A DNA stretch of 64,000 nucleotides from Notolepis coatsorum (lineage: Eukaryota; Chordata; Actinopteri; Aulopiformes; Paralepididae). Location: assembly GCA_963971535.1 (NCBI GenBank), contig OZ020587.1:154764682-154828681 (forward strand), read 5' to 3'. The translations under genes and the position numbers were made by a program. The notes under the pieces were generated by a model that saw only the letters and a program-made list of their open reading frames with translations, did not search any database and had not been told where the DNA came from. Numbering within the stretch: position 1 is the stretch's first letter; each line of letters begins with the position of its first letter. Below are positions 53,611 to 64,000 of this stretch, in pieces.

Positions 53611-55020
53611 ACAGTACTAAAAATAAGTCAATTGTAACCAATCCCTGAGCACAAATACATTGTAATAAACAACAGCAGCAGTACTGTACCATAGTGTAGG
53701 ATGGGTGGGGGAGATGGGGATTACAGCACCATGGCCGTGGCTCAGGTATGCAACTGAAGGATTTGCGCGCCCCATTTCAGTCGTCCCCCAGGGGCTGTTC
53801 CGTTAGTTATTCCGCTGCCTGCAGGTGTTTGAAAACAGTCAATTATTTTGGTCTCGCTCGCTTCCGCCCATTGATTCCGCAGCGATTTTCTGCTGCCCCA
53901 CCAAGTAAGGATATGTGCAGCGATTGAATTAAAGTAAACCCACCCAGTCAATGTGAAACATATATAACACATTCAACAAAGCCCCCCTTCCATATAGCCT
54001 GTGGAAAAAACAGGAGAGGTTTTCATTGCAAATGAAAAACACAAACAAACCGAGATATTTTTTTTTATAGTTCCATGAATACCGTTATTGGATTTAGTGA
54101 CAACTAACAAATACTTTTTGAATGCGAGATAGTTATTAATGTATCACTTCTTCTGGCGATGGTCGCACGGCAGAATCTGGAGCGGAATTTGGGGTTTGCC
54201 TCTCTCTCCTCCGAAGCCGTTTGGAACAGTAGGGATCAGCAGATTCCATCAGCCCTGCCCTGTGGCGGAATGAGCCGCATACCATTTAGAGAATAACCCA
54301 AAATCCTTGTGTTCCCATCGATGCATAAATGATGACGATGTTTTTCTAATGAAACAAAAGGCTCCCTGTCAAAATCGGCCATTAAAATAACATTTTGGGG
54401 CAAGAGAGACCTTTTTAAAGCTTCAGATCCATTAACTTCAGAGAAGCCTTTTCATTGCGACCCAATGTGAAGGCCTGCAGTGGTGACCCGTTCCTCTGAA
54501 AGGCTTAGTCACAGTAAAAATCCAACTGTACTTTATACCATATCTATACACTAACGCGTAACATGCACAATTAAATGAAATGAATGAGAAATTAAACTGG
54601 ACTTTGAGGAAGTCTTTATTCATTGCAATAAATTAGATCTGAATATAAAAAGATCTTAAACAAATTAACTGAACAAAGGTGCAGATGAGGTTATATTATA
54701 CAGTATGTTGCAATAAATAAAGGCAGTAAAACAGTTGAATCTGAATACACTGCCATGGAATGGATGAGAAGCTACTTGTCTAATAGACAACAATGTGTTG
54801 TATTTAATGGTTCCATGTCAAATATGGTAACACTCCAGTGTGGTATTCCCCAAGGAAGTTGTAAAGGAACCCCTCCTTTACTCTATATTTGTAAATAATA
54901 ATAATAATCTTCATTTATATAGCAATGTATAGAGCCATAACATACTGGAATAGGATCCCATTACATATTATACGGACGGAAAACAAGGACAATCACAACA
55001 AGTTATTTTCTTAAAGTGCG
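53611..55020. other. No gene seen; possible unique host DNA
   Basis: From about 53740 to 54440 the sequence is not repetitive and has no recognisable frame. 54.47-54.63 kb shares words with 57.72-57.79 kb (TTTATACCATATCT, GAAACTGGACTTTGA). 54.75-54.88 kb resembles a LINE RT fragment on the + strand (MRSYLSNRQQ-like, then GIPQG-like) in degraded form. Confidence 0.45.
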
Positions 55021-55029
55021 TTTGTGTAT

Positions 55030-55475
55030 GTGCGAGTGCAGAATGTTATCGCCCTATTTCCAGATTGTCTGTAATGGCCAAAGCCTTTGAATCTCTTGTA
55101 AACAAACTGAAAAAGTTTCTAGCTGACCATAATATTCTTAACGAGTTTCAGTCAGGCTTCAGATCCATAGTACTTCAGTGACTATGCTAGTCTCAAATGA
55201 CATAATTGAAGCACTAGACAAGAAAAAACTGTGCAGCATTGTTTGTTGATCCGTCTAAAGCGTTTGACTCTGTGGATCACGCATTATTGCTGATGTGATT
55301 ATGCTTCTTGCCACTGCACAAATGGCCTTCTGTATTTGTATTTGATTTGTATGTTTTTTGTTTAATGCCCTTGTTTTTATGTTGAAACTTGTTGTGTGCC
55401 GTGTTGGTCAGGACTCCCTGGAAGAAGATATATTGTATCTCAATGGGACATTCCTGGATAAATAAAGGATATAAA
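55030..55475 (+). pseudogene. L2-type LINE RT fragment and 3' UTR
   Basis: The + strand reads ESLVNKLKKFLADHNILNE FQSGFR, then FVDPSKAFDSVDH after small breaks, the early RT motifs. It is joined directly to a 3' UTR ending CAATGGGACATTCCTGGATA AATAAAGG. The internal part of RT is deleted. Confidence 0.75.
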
Positions 55476-55706
55476 AAAAAAATAGAAAAGAAAATAGCTG
55501 ACACTTTTATCCAAAGTTACTGACTCGTGTCAATCTTCCATGTTTTCGCTATAGTGTGTAGACCTTGCTACACATGTATTTCGTTCATATTGTTTATGGA
55601 CAATGAGATGGGAGTGGAACTTTGTACATGCCCTTTGGGCTCCGTTCCCTCCTAGCACTGTTTTTTTAAATAATGTGCTAAATAAATAAAATAAACTAAA
55701 CATATG

Positions 55707-55890
55707 AAGCTAAATACTCTGCTCTCACATTGTAGCTTCCTGGGGGCTTGTTCAGAGGAGGCTGCAGGTAGACGTGCTGCAGGTAGAGGTGCAGATAATT
55801 AGGTTGCTGTTTATCATAATGAAGCTAAATACTCTGCTCTCACATTGTAGCTTCATGAGGGCTTGTTCAGAGGAGGCTGCAGGTAGCGGT
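55707..55890. repeat. Two-copy direct repeat, about 113-bp spacing
   Basis: AAGCTAAATACTCTGCTCTC, ACATTGTAGCTTC and GGGCTTGTTCAGAGGAGGCT occur twice. Confidence 0.8.
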
Positions 55891-56104
55891 GCAGCGGAGG
55901 CAGGCTGGGCTGGTGCAGAGGAGGAAGAGAAGAGGAGAAGATCTTTGATCCTCCTTGCTTCCTCAGCGGGGTCCTGCCGTAGATGTCCAGATGGACCCTT
56001 CCTGAAAGAGACATCCTTCCTTCCAGGGAACTTCTTCATTATTGCCTGTACAAAGCAAAACATCATGCATATTATAATTAAAATCACGTCACGTCTCAGT
56101 CCAG

Positions 56105-56490
56105 CGAAGAGACCAGAGAAAGACTTTCGTCTTGTTTACATCAGGGTCCCCCATTTTCAATTCATCATAACATGACATACATGACATACAGATACAGTAC
56201 TGCTACATCTATACATTTATGACATACCAGATTTACAAATACAGTACTGTTTGTGATACAAAAAGAGTCTAAAAAAGAGAGTATATGATAACGTTAGCAC
56301 ACTGGCTCATTGATTTAACTGTAGCTACTGTAGCAAGCCAAGTTACTATGGGGGACCCTGATGTAAACAAGACGAAAGTCTTTCTCTGGTCTGCATCCCC
56401 TTAACAATTGTGTATATTGAGCTGTACTGTATTGTACCCATTCTGCAATCTGTTAAATAAAGTTTTCATTCATTCGTTCATTCACTTACC
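56105..56490. repeat. Inverted pair of the 39.6-kb repeat family
   Basis: GACCAGAGAAAGACTTTCGT to TTTCAATTCATCA (56109-56167) and its inverse CGAAAGTCTTTCTCTGGTC with a longer flank (56346-56475), ending GTTAAATAAAGTTTTCATTC. A hairpin could form around a 180-base centre. Confidence 0.75.
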
Positions 56491-57055
56491 AATCTTTGTG
56501 CAGCTTAGTTCAAGTGTCGAACGAAGTTGGACGTTGCATCTTCATCTGTGATCCTCGAACCGCACGTTTTGCATACTGCGATTCGTTTTTTGTTTATCAC
56601 CGCATAGTTTTTATAACGAAACGCAACAATCCTGGGTAGCATTTTACATTTCGCCGTTCTGAATGAGTGAACTCAGCTGTAACATTACTTACTGACTGTG
56701 GATCGCTCGTGCTATCGCGCAACGTGATTGGTTGTTTCAAAACAAAGTGGGTCTGGGAAATGAAGTGTGGATTCGCGCAAAATGAATTAATATATATACA
56801 TTTAATAACGTTAATTTTTAATCGTTGGGCATGGGGGGAGGTATCAAGTCTTTTCAAGTCAAGTGAAGTTGCGTAGCAAAAACAGACAAGAAGTTGACTC
56901 AGAATAACTTGTGTACAAATACCGATATGCCCTACTTTGTTTACTTGTTTATTGCACAATGTCGCTCTATTGGTTGGATTCTTATTATATATTATTACTA
57001 TTGTATTATGCACATCGTTGCGGGCAATTTCATTTTATAAATAATAAAAAAATAT
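56491..57055. other. No gene seen
   Basis: AT-rich, non-repetitive; no recognisable frame. Confidence 0.45.
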
Positions 57056-57059
57056 ATAT

Positions 57060-57135
57060 ATTAGACACGCTGGGATTCAAACCTCGGGCGTCGGCTTGAA
57101 AGGAATGGGCATAAACCACTAGACCACGGTACTAG
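57060..57135 (-). repeat. tRNA-Glu-like pseudogene or SINE head
   Basis: The minus strand has an A box TGGTCTAGTGG and, about 40 bases on, a B box GGTTTGAATCC (one mismatch), with a CTTTCAA loop reading anticodon TTC. The anticodon stem does not pair, so it is not a functional tRNA. Confidence 0.55.
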
Positions 57136-57910
57136 ACAAAATATATCCATTATAAAGAGAGCCCACCTGGCACCTCCACTAGCTATCTACACAAAATATA
57201 CACATTGACTGCTAATTCGACAGGTCTTAACGGTTTAATTATTTTATTCAGCAACATTGCGTACACAAACTTATTGTTACCAAGAAGCATTACACTAACG
57301 CTTTCTTTTGATGAAATGAATGGACAAGAGAGCCGTACGTCGGCCATCTAATGAAGTTAGATTTGACACGTTTTAATATATACACTTTGACTGCTGAATT
57401 GACACGTTTAACTTATTCATTCTTTAATTCAGCAACATTCATTCATGCAGTCTGTAGACATACTGTAGGACGTTGTAGCATCCTATGAATGAAGTCACCA
57501 GCTGTAATGGAATGAATGGAACTCGAGCTTAGTCCAGCGCGGAGCTCCTCCAATGAATGAACAAAAAGTCGGCGCGTCGGGCAGTTGTCACCAGCTGTAT
57601 GAGAGCGCCCCCGCTGGTCATTGTTAACATTAATCTCGCAAAACGGCGTCATAACGGCCGGCAAACAGCTGTTCCAGGACTTTTCCCGGCTGTATCTGTA
57701 TACTATTTTGGAGAAATCCAACTGTACTCTTTATACAATATCTTTAATTTATTAATATAAAATGAAACTGGACTTTGAAGATGTCTTTATACATTGCAAC
57801 GTAGTCGTGCAGCAACACACATCTATGCCACGGCCACGGGCGACACACATAGGAAACACACACGTGCATTTTCTTTTTTGGGTCACCGAAAATACATTTT
57901 GTCTGTCTGC
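57136..57910. other. No gene; internal direct repeats
   Basis: Words such as ATATACACATTGACTGCT/ATACACTTTGACTGCTGAAT and TTCAGCAACATT recur at about 57190-57260 and 57380-57440, indicating an old duplication of some 190 bases. Confidence 0.5.
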
Positions 57911-58147
57911 GCTTGACCCATCCCGTCGTCGTTCTCCCCCCCCCCCCCCCCGCAAGGGCAGCCGGGAGCAGACATGTTTTTTTCCTGGGGGAAACCCTTG
58001 CGAGCGCGGGGTGGGGAGAACATGCAAACTCCACACAGAAAGGCCCCCGGGAGATACCCCCACCTGGGGACCTGGCAACCCGGTCCCCCCAAGCGGGAAT
58101 CGAACCCAGGACCTTCTTGCGACAGTGTTAACCACTCCACCAACCAA
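57911..58147 (-). mobile_element. tRNA-derived SINE, minus strand
   Basis: Minus-strand A box TGGTGGAGTGG (58142-58132) and B box GGTTCGATTCC (58106-58096), then CTTTCTGTGTGGAGTTTGCA and ATGTTCTCC, matching the family at 42.5 kb but lacking about 110 bases in its body. Confidence 0.8.
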
Positions 58148-58239
58148 GTCATGTCAAAGGTTGTGACGAGAGGAGCAAGGGCCATTTAACGCTTTGAGTC
58201 TGAGACACTAGTAAGTGAAGCCAAGTTGTGCAGCACCAC

Positions 58240-58417
58240 AGGCCCTGAGCACCCTCCCTCTCTACACCCTCCTCCCTACACCCTCCCTACACCCTCCCTG
58301 CTCCTCCTCCCTGCACCCTCCCTTTACACAGAAGGAGAAAACAGGTTGTATTGTGTACAATGTAAATAAGGCAGATTTTTAGCCAATGAGTTATGGCCTC
58401 CAGGACCGGCTGCTTCC

Positions 58418-58445
<28 letters not shown>
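58240..58445. repeat. CACCCTCC-rich repeat and poly-C
   Basis: CACCCTCC-type words at 58250-58325 and a C run of about 26 at 58418-58444. Confidence 0.85.
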
Positions 58446-58448
<3 letters not shown>

Positions 58449-59317
58449 GCATAAATTCATGAACAGTAAATCACGGCGTTCTGAAAAACAACAGGAGGGG
58501 GAAAAAAGAAAAAGAAAGCAATGCACAAAAGATAATTAGAATGTGAACACATGTAACTAATCAACAATTTTTGTAACGGTTTCCTCTTGCATTTATTTGT
58601 GCCGTGCGCGGGGATGCTGGTCCTGTCTGCTCCTAATTAACCGGCTGTACGTACCGGCGAGCTGTTTATTGAAGTTGCGGCAATTCACAGATTAGTTTTG
58701 GCAAAACATCTTCACGTGTGTAGAGGACGGACGGATGGAGGGAGGGGGGGGGGATCTCGAGCTTCAATTCCGCGCCGGAAATCTCGGGACTTCAATGAAC
58801 AATAAACCCTTTATGTGATGGAATTTTGTCCCGCGGTCCAATCAAAGCAAGCGAGAGTATGCGGAACCCACCTTCCACACATTCAGACATAAATCATCCG
58901 CCCGGGTTCCATGGCTCCTCAGCAGAATGTGCAAAGCTGCGTGCATATAAAGTGCCGTAATGCCTTATTATGAAAACATACACAAATGATGGAACCACAA
59001 GACCTTTGACCCCGCTGCAATTTCAAAAAGAGCCCCAACCTAAAATGTGAGTCGAAATGTGTTGAAAAATAAAGTCCCCCGGTAACTTAGCAACATAGCA
59101 AACACATGATCTCATGTTTTTCTAATGAAAGAGCAGAGTGCTAATGATGCCATCGTGACGCCTGTAAAAACGGAACTGAGCTGCAAACAAAGACGAAGAA
59201 TTTAAACAAAAACAGTGGAGTGAAACCATATTCAATTCAAGGCTATGATAACGAGTAAATACGGTACAACGAAGACCATGACCATTATTCTACTCAGTGC
59301 AGTGAATTCCAGTGGCC
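58446..59317. other. No gene; candidate conserved non-coding stretch
   Basis: Non-repetitive sequence of mixed composition with no frame or mobile-element signature. Its complexity contrasts with the surroundings. Confidence 0.45.
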
Positions 59318-60012
59318 TACTTGGCTCTAAAGCCTGCCTACTTGTCACTAAGCCCCACCTACTTGTCACTAAGCCCCACCTACTTGTCACTAAAGCCCCA
59401 CCTACTTGTCACTAAGCCCCACCTACTTGTCACTAAAGCCCCACCTACTTGTCACTAAGCCCCACCTACTTGTCACTAAGGCCCACCTACTTATCACTAA
59501 GCCACACCTACTTGTCACTAAGCCCCACCTACTTGTCACTAAGCCCCACCTACTTGTCACTAAGCCCCACCTACTTGACACTAAAGCCCACCTACTTGTC
59601 ACTAAGCCACACCTACTTGTCACTAAGCCCCACCTACTTGTCACTAAGCCCCAACTACTTGTCACTAAGGCCCACCTACTTGTCACTAAGGCCCACCTAC
59701 TTGTCACTAAGGCCCACCTACTTGTCACTAAGCCCCACCTACTTGTCACTAAGCCCCACCTACTTGTCACTAAGGCTCTCCTACTTGTCTCTAAGCCCCA
59801 CCTACTTGTCACTAAGCCCCACCTACTTGGCTCCAAGGCCCACCTACTTGTCATTCAGCCCCACCTACTTGTCACTAAGTCCGACCTACTTGGCTCTAAG
59901 GCCCACCTACTTGTCACTAAGCCCCACCTACTTGTCACTAAGCCCCACCTACTTGGCTCTAAGCCCCACCTACTTGGCTCTAAGGCCCACCTACTTGTCA
60001 CTAAGGCCCACC
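59318..60012. repeat. 21-bp minisatellite, about 33 copies
   Basis: Unit CCACCTACTTGTCACTAAGC plus C, with AAAGCC/AAGGCC and GGCTCTAAG variants. As 21 is a multiple of 3, frames stay open and spell a 7-residue cycle (SPTYLSL or KPHLLVT). These are not genes. Confidence 0.95.
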
Positions 60013-60132
60013 CAGTCAGACGGCTTCGTTTTATAACCCAATGAGAAGCAAACGTGGAGTCAAAGCTGGATCCTAATCATGTCAATGAATACTGTGCTTC
60101 AGTTATCTTATATACAGCTTCTGGTTTTTCAC

Positions 60133-60360
60133 TTAAGATGAGATTCCTTTATTGATCCCCTTGAGGACATTTTGAGCGTCGTAGTAGCATGGGGGAGGGG
60201 AGGTACAGCCAGGTATGGGCAGGGTAATAGTAGAAAGACATAAATATAGGCAATAACATATAAACAAAATAAACAGTGTAAACAATATAATTTACTCTGA
60301 ATATAAAAATATGACAAAAAATAAACAGTGTAAACAAAAGTGCAGATGAGGGTCGGTTAT
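60133..60360 (-). mobile_element. Rex1-type LINE 3' end
   Basis: AGATGAGATTCCTTTATTGA then TCCCC is the inverse of a LINE 3' end, followed by the AAATAAACAGTGTAAACAA word set also at 33.1-33.3 kb. Confidence 0.65.
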
Positions 60361-60386
60361 ACATCGGTAAAAGTAAACGGTATACA

Positions 60387-60717
60387 CTAAGAGGTAGTGA
60401 TGCACCGTTGTGAAAATTGTGGCCGATAACTGATATTAATATTTCTGTTCTGGCCGATACTGATATTTACCGATGTCGATATCGCTGTATAGATTTTTTT
60501 TTATGATAATCAAATAAAGAGCTATTTTCCAAAACGCATATTTTTTTTACTTTTGTAACTTTTGTATTTTCAGAAATGACTGATATTCTGAAACTATTTA
60601 AGGTCAAAACATGTAAAAAAATTTAAATTATATCGGCCCTATCTTGATATCGGACCGATACCGATGTGTAAAAAAACTGCCATATCGGCCGATATATCGT
60701 GCATCACTACTAAGAGG
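60387..60717. mobile_element. hAT-like MITE, 315 bp, complete with target duplication
   Basis: The element 60395-60709 has termini TAGTGATGCAC and GTGCATCACTA and a perfect 8-bp duplication CTAAGAGG. ATCGG-rich subterminal words match the fragments at 11.2 and 25.25 kb. No transposase. Confidence 0.9.
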
Positions 60718-60935
60718 TCTTAGTAGCCTGTCATCTCATTCACAATCAACCAATTGTCTTTATTTTCATAGATCGCTATGAACATTCTTGTCCAAAACCT
60801 CGAACAGACAGAGTTTCCTTCCTTTATAGTTAGATTATCAAAATGTATTATAATTATTATTATTTGAAGATTCCTCAATTGCAGACTACTCTCAGGCTGC
60901 TAGAGAACACGAGTAGTTGGCGTACCTGGACATTG

Positions 60936-63195
60936 CTTACAGCCAGGGCTGGACTGGGACCAAAAATCGGCCCTGGCATTTTTGTCCAAGACCGGCCCAC
61001 CATAATCGGTCGGACACTACCCACCAGTACACCATCCTTGCGGTCCCCTTAAATATGCATACCTACTGTATTATTCCCCCAAACCACTACAAAGCTGGGT
61101 AGTAAATGCCATGGACAAGTGTACCAGTGTACTCACTCCCTCTTGGCTGAATCTTGTTTTGGGTGGTGATGTAAAAACACCTGCATCATAGCAGGCTCAG
61201 GATGGGCAAAGTAGTCTATAGCCTGTTCATCCCTGTCTCTCTCCTCCACAACCTGGCTTGACTAGACATAAGGAGAGAGAGATGATTACAATTAACTGGT
61301 ACATTCAGGTCCAGAATTGTTGGAATTCCCTGACAAAGATGTGCAAAAAGCTGTACAATTTAAACAATACCATACTGGTAATGAGCAAATCGTTGTTTAT
61401 TCAATGAATGCATGGAGCTGTTCCATCTTATTTAATTTGATACTAACTACTCAGTTCATACAGATTTCAAGTATTCAAATATCAATGATGAATATTGCAT
61501 AAGGTTTACATAGTTAATAGATCACCTTCTTGTTTTATATTCATGTTCAGAGAGGAGTAATAGTTAGATCTTTGTATGTGATTTATATGGCAATTAAATC
61601 AATGGTGTGCTTGTTTGTTTGGGGAGTTTGACCTACAGTTAATGTGCCTACCATGTGCATGATCAATGGACAGCACAAAAACAATTTGTGTAGGTGGAGA
61701 CTAGAGCTACCACAGATAGTAATACGTTATAAGAGTAAGTAATCCATACCATATATATCCTAATAGTTACCTTATTACCATACTTGGCTGAAAATAAACT
61801 TTGCTGCCTGTTGTGAATGTGTTTTTCCCTGTAGGCTAATACATAAGTAGGCATATATTTTTGCAGTTGAGCAAAAATGAACAGTTGAATAGGCTATATG
61901 TGCTGTGTTTTTATGTCTTCCATCGAGGACCACCTTGGAAATAAGTGTTTTAATGAATGCTTTTAGGTGATATCCTCAGGAATACAAATTGGTCAAGATA
62001 ATTTGTTGACCAATGTGTTTTTAATTTTCCAAATACAAATCTAATCAAATCAAAAAAGCAGTTTTTGCAGTTGAGCTACAGGTGTTGTATATTATACAGC
62101 CTTTTCATTCATCTTTATCAAGGGAACCCTTATCCTAATGATTTTTTAAATAATATTATGGTGATACGATATGGACCTAGTAGTTGGGTCATCTGTTTGC
62201 ACTTAGTTTCTCAATGGATTTGTCATCTAGGAGGGTTAATAAATTTTTTTAGCCGGGGTGTATTTTTTTAAAAGGCGGGGGAAATTTGTGAGATACCAAA
62301 ATCCAAAATGGCTGCTGTGGAAATTAACCTTTTAATTGTTTGACCTACAATGATGCACAATACATGGTACCAGCCCCCTCTCAGTCATGTACCAGCCCCC
62401 TCTCAGTCATGTACCAGCCATCCCCCTCTCAGTCATGTACCAGCCAGCCCCCTCTCAGTCATGTACCAGCCTCCTCTTTCATGTATACCAGCCCCCTCTC
62501 AGTCCTGTATAGCAGCCAGCCCCCTCTCAGTCATGTACCACAGCCCCCTCTCAGTCATGTACCACAGCCCCATCTCAGTCATGTACCGTAACCAGCCCCC
62601 CTCTCAGTCATGTACCACACGACTGGCGGGGGGGTGCTTAGTACGAGATGTGATTGAGCTAGCCCAGTGTTAGTCAGTACCAATACATGGTACCAGCCCC
62701 CTCTCAATAATGTACCAGCCCCCTCTGTCATGTACAAGCCAGCCCCCTCTCAGTCATGTACCAGCCAGCCCCCTCTCAGTTATGTACCAGCCCCCTCTCA
62801 GTCATGTACCAGCCCCCTCTCAGTCATGTACCAGCCCCCTCTCAGTCATGTACCACAGCCCCCTCTCAGTCATGTACCAGCCCCCTCTCAGTCATGTACC
62901 ACAGCTCCCTCTCAGTCATGTACCACATCCCCCCTCTCAGTCATGTACCACAGCCCCCTCTCAGTCATGTCCTGCACGACTGACGGGGGGGTGCTTAGTA
63001 AGAGATGTGATTGGGCCAGCCCAGTGTCAGTCAGTACCAATGGCCCGCTGTCCCAGCCTAGTAGTGGGCTGGTCGTTGACCAAATGTAAATTTTTTATTT
63101 TTTTTTTATATCAAATCATAACGGCCCAAATATGCGTCGGTTCACCGGGAAAAATGCCCGGTATGCCAGATGGCCAGTCCAGGCCTGCTTACAGC
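60936..63195. mobile_element. 2.24-kb non-autonomous hAT-like element with internal minisatellite
   Basis: The element 60944-63187 has termini CAGGGCTGGACTGG and, inverse, CAGGCCTGGACTGG, and a perfect 8-bp duplication CTTACAGC (60936-60943, 63188-63195). CCCGGTATGCCAG/CGGCCCTGGCATTTT-type words extend the inverse similarity inward. The interior has no transposase frame: about 1.2 kb of AT-rich sequence, then a duplicated minisatellite block. Confidence 0.87.
62363..63045. repeat. 21/22-bp minisatellite in two blocks with a shared tail
   Basis: Units CCAGCCCCCTCTCAGTCATG then TA recur at 62363-62610 and 62690-62970. Each block is followed by CACGACTG, GGGGGTGCTTAGTA and GAGATGTGATTG and ends with CAGTACCAAT, so the whole cassette is duplicated. 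Confidence 0.92.
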
Positions 63196-64000
63196 CCCAG
63201 CAGAAACTGACAAGAAACAGCAGACAAGAATGCATACAAGAAAGCACTGCTGCTGTGCACAGAGCAGTCCCAGGCTGTACAGTTATGAATATATATGGCT
63301 GTACTGTATGTATATGCTGTAATGTAATATATAATGAAGCAAATACAACACAATAATGTATTTTAGCTGAAGTTTATTATTAACAGTAAACAGTCATTTC
63401 TTTGGTCACTTAAGGTTATTCATTGCAAGGGTTAATTTATATAAGCTCTCTTGTATAGTAATAGATGGATATAGCAAGATAGCAAAGGATATAATAGTAT
63501 AACTGTATATTGTATAGTATAGTATTCTATATAGTAGTGTACATAAGACCCAGTGCCTCATCCGTAGCTTAACACTGTATTGCACTATCACAAGTCAAGT
63601 CAAGTCAAGTCAGTTCTGTATCGTTAGTGGCTTAGCTTGGCATCGCTACTGCACTATCTCGCGTACGTGCACGCGTACTGAATAAACCACAAATGTACCT
63701 CTAATACCAGTATTAGTCTGACCACACCCCTCATCAGCTTACCTTCATAAGCAGGTGTGTGGTCACCAGCTCTCCTCCTTCTCGCTTTCACCACAAGGAA
63801 GAGGTGCCTCGGTAGATCCCCACACTTGACACCATGATGGAAGAAATTGGATTAGGAACAGCTTGGGAAACAAGGATACGTTGACATCATATCTTTATTT
63901 TCTCTCTCACTATTTTCGAGAAAATACGGCGATATTGTCTTCGTACTGGAGTGTCTAGAAGATGATGATCATTCTAAAAACCCTCCACCGGTTTTCGTAT
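63196..64000. other. No gene seen
   Basis: AT-rich and short repeats (AAGTC units at 63593-63610) followed by 350 bases of mixed sequence. AGCAGGTGTGTGGTCACC near 63750 and TGACCACACCCCTC near 63718 form a short inverse pair. No recognisable gene to the window end. Confidence 0.45.

Noticed and set aside
55774..56175. 133-codon frame with Ala/Glu-rich stretch
   Set aside because: Spans a two-copy direct repeat and the end of a dispersed repeat; no domain, so not called as a gene.
57060..57135. Functional tRNA-Glu gene
   Set aside because: A and B boxes and a TTC loop are present, but the anticodon stem does not pair and the B box has a mismatch; a pseudogene or SINE head is more likely.
59406..60044. 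212- and 195-codon frames with a 7-residue cycle
   Set aside because: A 21-bp unit keeps frames open by arithmetic; the repeat varies at random and no other gene feature is seen.

Overview
The window reads as repeat-rich, non-genic (intergenic or intronic) DNA from a ray-finned fish. I see no convincing host protein-coding gene or exon. All recognisable coding sequence belongs to retrotransposons: BEL/Pao, two Ty3/gypsy lineages plus a rearranged third, and LINEs of the L2/CR1/Rex1 type. These sit beside hAT-type and other MITEs, tRNA-derived SINEs and a very heavy load of micro- and minisatellites. The Gmr1-type gypsy element (first described in cod) and the extreme tandem-repeat density would fit a gadid, but that placement is inference. 

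Layout. 1-3.3 kb: 3' part of a decayed BEL/Pao pol on the + strand, running into its 3' LTR. That LTR is split by a complete gypsy element at 3444-9637 (minus strand; identical 299-bp LTRs; target duplication ATAAC) whose integrase lies upstream of reverse transcriptase, the Gmr1 arrangement. 9.6-10.7 kb: remainder of the BEL LTR. 10.7-27.4 kb: LINE fragments, MITEs (including a 567-bp near-palindrome flanked by TTAA and two hAT-like MITEs), a 32-bp minisatellite, G/C-rich and simple repeats. 27.5-33.1 kb: a decayed chromodomain-bearing gypsy element of the Tf1/sushi group (minus strand; target duplication ATATG). It retains a self-priming-type primer site and a -1 frameshift heptamer. 33.4-45.4 kb: giant tandem arrays, namely (GT)n, a 4.6-kb 29/33-bp minisatellite, (ACTC)n, and a 47-bp minisatellite interrupted by a SINE and a 1.27-kb hAT-like element. 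45.4-48.1 kb: LINE and SINE remnants with a 290-bp ATCT tail. 48.8-51.6 kb: one gypsy insertion (target duplication ATGAT) whose gag-protease half is inverted against its integrase tail. 51.6-60.7 kb: LINE 3' ends, MITEs, a SINE and a 21-bp minisatellite. 60.9-63.2 kb: a 2.2-kb non-autonomous hAT-like element carrying its own minisatellite. 

How the parts relate. The window is best read as a stack of insertions that can be ordered by nesting: BEL before Gmr1; hAT-like MITE before LINE tail; LINE before MITE; 47-bp array before SINE and hAT. Target duplications and inverted termini fix the edges of most elements. The Gmr1 element, with LTRs that look identical by eye, is the youngest datable insertion. 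Coordinates were read by eye; edges given without a target duplication are approximate.
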